From: an uncultured Mollicutes bacterium
Lineage (GTDB): Bacteria; Bacillota_I; Bacilli_A; ML615J-28; CAG-313
DNA: 10,240 nucleotides
Assembly (NCBI GenBank): GCA_900538885.1
Contig: UQAI01000055.1
Location: 1-10,240 of the forward strand
Reading direction: 5' to 3'
The position numbers were made by a program, and so were the translations under genes. The notes beneath the pieces are model-generated. The model was not told where the DNA came from and ran no database searches. It saw only the letters and a program-made list of their open reading frames with translations. Shown piece after piece: positions 6,857 through 10,240 of this stretch (position 1 is its first letter; each line of letters starts with the position of its first letter).

Positions 6857-6862
6857 AAAGGA
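6857..6862 (+). promoter_or_regulatory. Ribosome binding site that sets the PIG-L start at 6872
   Basis: AAAGGA directly touches the ATG at 6863, leaving no spacing for that codon, but stands nine bases before ATG 6872. The later start gives MKTILAIGGH, in line with the family, where the metal-binding histidine lies close to the N-terminus. Confidence 0.75.
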
Positions 6863-6871
6863 ATGATTAAT

Positions 6872-7555
6872 ATGAAAACAATACTTGCAATAGGCGGACA
6901 CATTGGTGACATGGAACTTACTGCTGGTGGTATTATGGCTACTAATGCAGTGAGGGGTGGTAAAAATATCACTCTTGCTTTAACTGCTGGTGAAAGAGGA
7001 AATCCACCTCATATGACACCTGCGGAATATCGTGTTCAAAAAATAAAAGAAGCTGAGACTTTCGCAAAAATGGTAAATGGTGAAGCGATAGTTTTAAAAT
7101 ACGCGGATGGCGAATTACCTAATAATGATGAAGTAGTAGACCAAGTGGTGGATATAATTGTTAAATATAAACCAAATGTAATCGTAACGCATTGGCAAAG
7201 TACAATGCATAGAGACCACAATAACACCCATTTAATCGTTCAAGAAGCTCAGTTTAGAGCAGGTGTTGTCGGAAATAAAAAAGGTGAAAGACACTATGCT
7301 CCTGTGTATTTTTGTGAAAACTGGGAAGATTCAGATAACTTCACTCCATATGTTTATGTGGATATTACAGAAGGATATGAGTTATGGAAAAAAGCTATTC
7401 AAACTCATTGGTTCATTATGAATAGCGGTGATTTCAAATATTTTGATTACTATACTTCGCTCGCAAGATGCCGCGGTGCTTTAATGAAAAAACAATATGC
7501 GGAATGCTTTGCGGTACTTGATAGACAAAAAAAGATTTTTAAGGATGAACTATAA
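6872..7555 (+). CDS. PIG-L / LmbE-like deacetylase with variant metal motif
   Basis: This 227-residue protein belongs to the PIG-L (LmbE-like, PF02585) zinc-dependent N-deacetylases, which remove acetyl from GlcNAc-containing substrates in mycothiol, bacillithiol, GPI and related pathways. The N-terminal motif is G-G-H10-I-G-D13-M-E-L-T-A-G-G-I-M-A, corresponding to A-H-P-D-D-E of the family. The second metal motif is T-M-H113-R-D-H116-N-N-T-H120, matching H-P-D-H. The Zn ligands H10, D13 and H116 are thus kept, while the first Asp of HPDD, the catalytic base in MshB, is Gly12. The protein has no signal peptide and is cytoplasmic. It follows the serine hydrolase by 15 bases and precedes the GHL10 gene by 2 bases. 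BshB of bacillithiol synthesis is the main alternative, but BshB normally keeps HPDD and no bshA or bshC is near, so no symbol is given. Confidence 0.82.
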   Translation: MKTILAIGGHIGDMELTAGGIMATNAVRGGKNITLALTAGERGNPPHMTPAEYRVQKIKEAETFAKMVNGEAIVLKYADGELPNNDEVVDQVVDIIVKYKPNVIVTHWQSTMHRDHNNTHLIVQEAQFRAGVVGNKKGERHYAPVYFCENWEDSDNFTPYVYVDITEGYELWKKAIQTHWFIMNSGDFKYFDYYTSLARCRGALMKKQYAECFAVLDRQKKIFKDEL

Positions 7556-7557
7556 TT

Positions 7558-10155
7558 ATGAAAAAGATATTTATTAGTTTATGTTTACTAGTAATGTTAC
7601 TTGGTTTAGGTTTTAGCATTAAAGCTGATGATGAATTGCCTGAGGGTGAAACTTATCTTTTTACAACAATAAATGGTCAAACAAGTAAAATTTACCATTA
7701 TGGTAAAGGGGGAGCAGTTACTTTACCTAAAAAGTATGTATCTGATGAATCTGAAATGCGTGGTGTTTGGGTCGCAACAGTATATAATATTGCGATTGGA
7801 AAACAAAAAGGGACAAGTAAAGTAGATATTGAAAATTATAAAAAGGAATTTTTAACAATCCTAGATAGAATGGAAGAATTTGGAATGAATACGTTATTTT
7901 TCCAAATTAGACCTGCTAACGATGCGTTTTATAAATCAAAATTAAATCCATGGAGTGAATTTTTAGTAGGTGCTGGCATTGACCCAGGATGGGATCCCCT
8001 TGAATGGATGATTGAAGAAACTCATAAACGTGGTTTTGATTTTCAATGCTGGATGAATGCATATCGCGTTACAACTAGTTCAGTTTTACCTGATGGAAGC
8101 AAAAATGCAAGTTACTACAAAAATGAAGAACTTGTAAAATTTAAAGAAGAAGCAATATCAAGACTTGCTGATGGAAACTTTGCTAAAGAACATCCTGAAT
8201 ATGTTGTAATGGGGGAACATGATACAAGATTAATTTTAAACCCAAGCGAAGTAGCAGTTCAAGATTTTATTGTGGAAACATTAAAAGAAATAATTGAAAA
8301 TTATGATATAGATGGAATGCATTTTGATGACTACTTCTATTTAAATGGTTCTACTTCAAGTGATAAAGTTAACACTAATTTTGCTGGTGGTCAAAATTAT
8401 AATAGTGCATATAGTGGCGCTAACATTCTTAACGATTTAGGTAACTATGAAGAATATAAAAACAATAACGCTGACTATGAACATATGGAAAAAGGCTATA
8501 ATTTAGGTGATTTTAGACGTGAAAGCATAAATTCGATGATGCGAAAAATAAGAGCAATGGTTGATGAATACAACAAAAAAAATAATGACAATGTTGAATT
8601 TGGCTCTAAACCAGCCGCAGTATGGCGTAGTAATAGTCAGTATTGTACCGAAGGATTTGATAGATGTTCACCAATTGGTTCATTGACTGCTTCAGGTGCT
8701 TATTCATCATATTCAGATTTATTTGCGGACACTTGGAAATGGGTAGAAGAAGGTTTAGTAGATTATGTAGCTCCACAAGTATATTATTCATTTAAAGATA
8801 ATGTTGCAGGTTATGCTGACATCGTTGATTGGTGGGCTCAAATGGTTGGTGACTTAAATGAAAAAAGAAATCAACAAGGCTTAAAGAATATTAAACTTTA
8901 TATAGCTCATGGTATTTACAAATATCGTGATGCGAAAGATCAATTTAGTGATGATGGTGAAATCATAAATCAACTTAAATATACTAAAAAATATGATAGT
9001 ATTGTAGGTTCTGCATTTTACTCATATGAAACTTTATATCAATTTGCGAGTACAACTCATGAAAATGGAGTTAAGTATTTAAGAAACAATTGGACTAATA
9101 ATCCAGTATATCCAATTAACCGTGGTGAAAATGATTCAGCTGGGCTAAAGGTTAGTGATTACAGAATTACATATGATAGTTTAGCGAACGAATATGTTTT
9201 AAGCTTTGATAAACAAGCTAAATTTAGAGCGTATGGATTATACAAGGTACCAAAGGGAACTACTTTTGATTCAAGTGATTTAACAACAAGAATTGCGGTT
9301 GAATATGATCCATATGAAAAAGAGGGAAGAGCTAATATCAGAATCCCTAAGTATGATGATAACTATGATTATTATGTTAAAGTCGTTTCCACTAATGGTT
9401 ATGTTTCAGCAGAAACTACTAAACTAGATTTTAGTAAAGTAGAAGAAGTTGAATCAATAAAAATAGAATCTATGTCAACCATTCCATCTCAAGTATTAAA
9501 GGGTTCAAAAGTATCGGTAACAACAAAAGTAACAAATGCTACAGGTAAAGAACTAACTTATAAAGTTTGGTACTTAGAAAATGGAGTTGATTATCAAAGA
9601 CTATTAACAAGTGGAAAAGTTAATAAATCTGTACTCACATTCAGTTTTAACACATATAATTTTGAAAGTAAGAATGTTCAAATTAAACTAGAAGTAACAG
9701 ATGGTAGTGTTTCGACTTATATGACTAGTAATATGTTTGATGTAGTGAATAATATTAAAATAGATTTTACAACAAGTGTTTCTAGTAATAATATCACAGC
9801 ACCAAATAGTCTTATTATCACAGTAGATATTAACACGGATATTACTGATGTGCCATATTTAATTAAGATACTTGATTTAAATGGCAACGATATTACAGTA
9901 GTAGATAGTGGAACTGTAACTAAGAAAAAAATAGAAGCAGGTTGGTTTATTAATGACGATACATATAAGCAAGTAGTTGTATATGTAATGGTTGGTGATG
10001 AAACTAGCACATATACCAGTGATGTTATTAACATATCAGTTAAAAAAGAAGAGACAAAAAAAGGCGGCTGTAAATCTGATACAGTTATTAAATACATTAT
10101 TGCCTCAAGCACAGCTCTAGCATTAGTGTTAGTTATTGCGAGAAAAAAGAAATAA
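7558..10155 (+). CDS. Secreted GHL10/DUF187 glycosidase-like protein with C-terminal anchor
   Basis: This 865-residue protein has a signal peptide at 1-23 (K2-K3, a hydrophobic core, cleavage after I-K-A). The GHL10 (PF02638, YngK/DigH-like) TIM-barrel domain covers about residues 64-510: M67-R-G-V-W-V-A-T74, FFQIRPANDAFYKSKLNPWS, CWMNAYRV, I-D252-G-M-H-F-D-D-Y-F-Y261 with the likely catalytic acidic residues, and V401-D-Y-V-A-P-Q-V-Y-Y410. About 518-630 resembles an FN3 module. Two Ig-like beta-sandwiches may follow (630-730 and 735-826). The end has GGC (836-838), a hydrophobic segment near 843-861 and R-K-K-K, so the protein is probably held at the membrane or processed there. E. coli DigH of this family cleaves peptide-free peptidoglycan strands; the substrate here is inferred only. 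The start lies 2 bases after the PIG-L stop; AAGGA at 7541-7545 is rather distant, so coupling is likely. No clear terminator follows. Confidence 0.88.
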   Translation: MKKIFISLCLLVMLLGLGFSIKADDELPEGETYLFTTINGQTSKIYHYGKGGAVTLPKKYVSDESEMRGVWVATVYNIAIGKQKGTSKVDIENYKKEFLTILDRMEEFGMNTLFFQIRPANDAFYKSKLNPWSEFLVGAGIDPGWDPLEWMIEETHKRGFDFQCWMNAYRVTTSSVLPDGSKNASYYKNEELVKFKEEAISRLADGNFAKEHPEYVVMGEHDTRLILNPSEVAVQDFIVETLKEIIENYDIDGMHFDDYFYLNGSTSSDKVNTNFAGGQNYNSAYSGANILNDLGNYEEYKNNNADYEHMEKGYNLGDFRRESINSMMRKIRAMVDEYNKKNNDNVEFGSKPAAVWRSNSQYCTEGFDRCSPIGSLTASGAYSSYSDLFADTWKWVEEGLVDYVAPQVYYSFKDNVAGYADIVDWWAQMVGDLNEKRNQQGLKNIKLYIAHGIYKYRDAKDQFSDDGEIINQLKYTKKYDSIVGSAFYSYETLYQFASTTHENGVKYLRNNWTNNPVYPINRGENDSAGLKVSDYRITYDSLANEYVLSFDKQAKFRAYGLYKVPKGTTFDSSDLTTRIAVEYDPYEKEGRANIRIPKYDDNYDYYVKVVSTNGYVSAETTKLDFSKVEEVESIKIESMSTIPSQVLKGSKVSVTTKVTNATGKELTYKVWYLENGVDYQRLLTSGKVNKSVLTFSFNTYNFESKNVQIKLEVTDGSVSTYMTSNMFDVVNNIKIDFTTSVSSNNITAPNSLIITVDINTDITDVPYLIKILDLNGNDITVVDSGTVTKKKIEAGWFINDDTYKQVVVYVMVGDETSTYTSDVINISVKKEETKKGGCKSDTVIKYIIASSTALALVLVIARKKK

Positions 10156-10240
10156 AATATTAAGCTAATAGTAGATTTACAAAATGGTGCTTTAAATAAA
10201 ATGGGGGTTTTTGAAAAATAACCTTTCCATTTACTGGGGG

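Noticed and set aside
9717..10112. 131-codon open frame on the minus strand
   Set aside because: It is the antisense of the Ig-like modules and tail of the GHL10 protein, has no ribosome site and no recognisable domain.
10203..10226. Weak hairpin GGTTTTT/AAAATAACC with a GAAA loop downstream of the GHL10 gene
   Set aside because: Only two G-C pairs, an internal T-T mismatch and no continuous T run; not enough for a terminator call. The rest of 10156-10240 shows no gene or motif.

Overview
The window is AT-rich bacterial chromosome using the standard code: murC ends on TGA and Trp is TGG throughout. Every gene that can be read lies on the + strand. A CcpA-type LacI regulator, a tyrosine T-box leader in front of tyrS, strong AGGAGG-type ribosome binding sites and very low GC point to a low-GC Firmicute. 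Erysipelotrichia-like lineages, RF39-like uncultured Bacilli or Acholeplasma/Haloplasma relatives with a cell wall would fit. The species cannot be named from the sequence.

Region by region: 2-1650 holds an AbiE-type (type IV) toxin-antitoxin pair. The antitoxin AbiEi runs off the left edge and overlaps the toxin AbiEii by one base (TAATG). A hairpin with a T run (1776-1810) closes this unit and abuts the ATG of murC (1811-3070), the UDP-MurNAc:L-alanine ligase of peptidoglycan synthesis. An AT-only hairpin follows murC, then a good sigma-A promoter with extended -10 drives ccpA (3167-4198). No terminator follows ccpA. The helical elements of a tyrosine T-box riboswitch begin at or before the ccpA stop codon and control tyrS (4434-5666). 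A GC-rich terminator ends tyrS.

From 5774 to 10155 three closely spaced genes form a likely operon: a cytoplasmic serine hydrolase of the beta-lactamase/S12 class, a PIG-L (LmbE-like) deacetylase, and a large secreted GHL10/DUF187 glycosidase-like protein with two or three C-terminal beta-sandwich modules and a C-terminal membrane tail. GHL10 proteins include E. coli DigH, which cleaves peptide-free peptidoglycan strands. The set therefore suggests extracellular glycan cleavage plus intracellular processing of an amino-sugar or acyl compound. The substrate is not readable from sequence.

The observations most worth following up are the three-gene operon, the GGC-TM-RKKK tail of the glycosidase, the replaced catalytic-base position in the PIG-L protein (H-I-G-D instead of H-P-D-D), the compact T-box that overlaps ccpA and appears to lack stem II, and the composite terminator/-10/SD element in front of murC.
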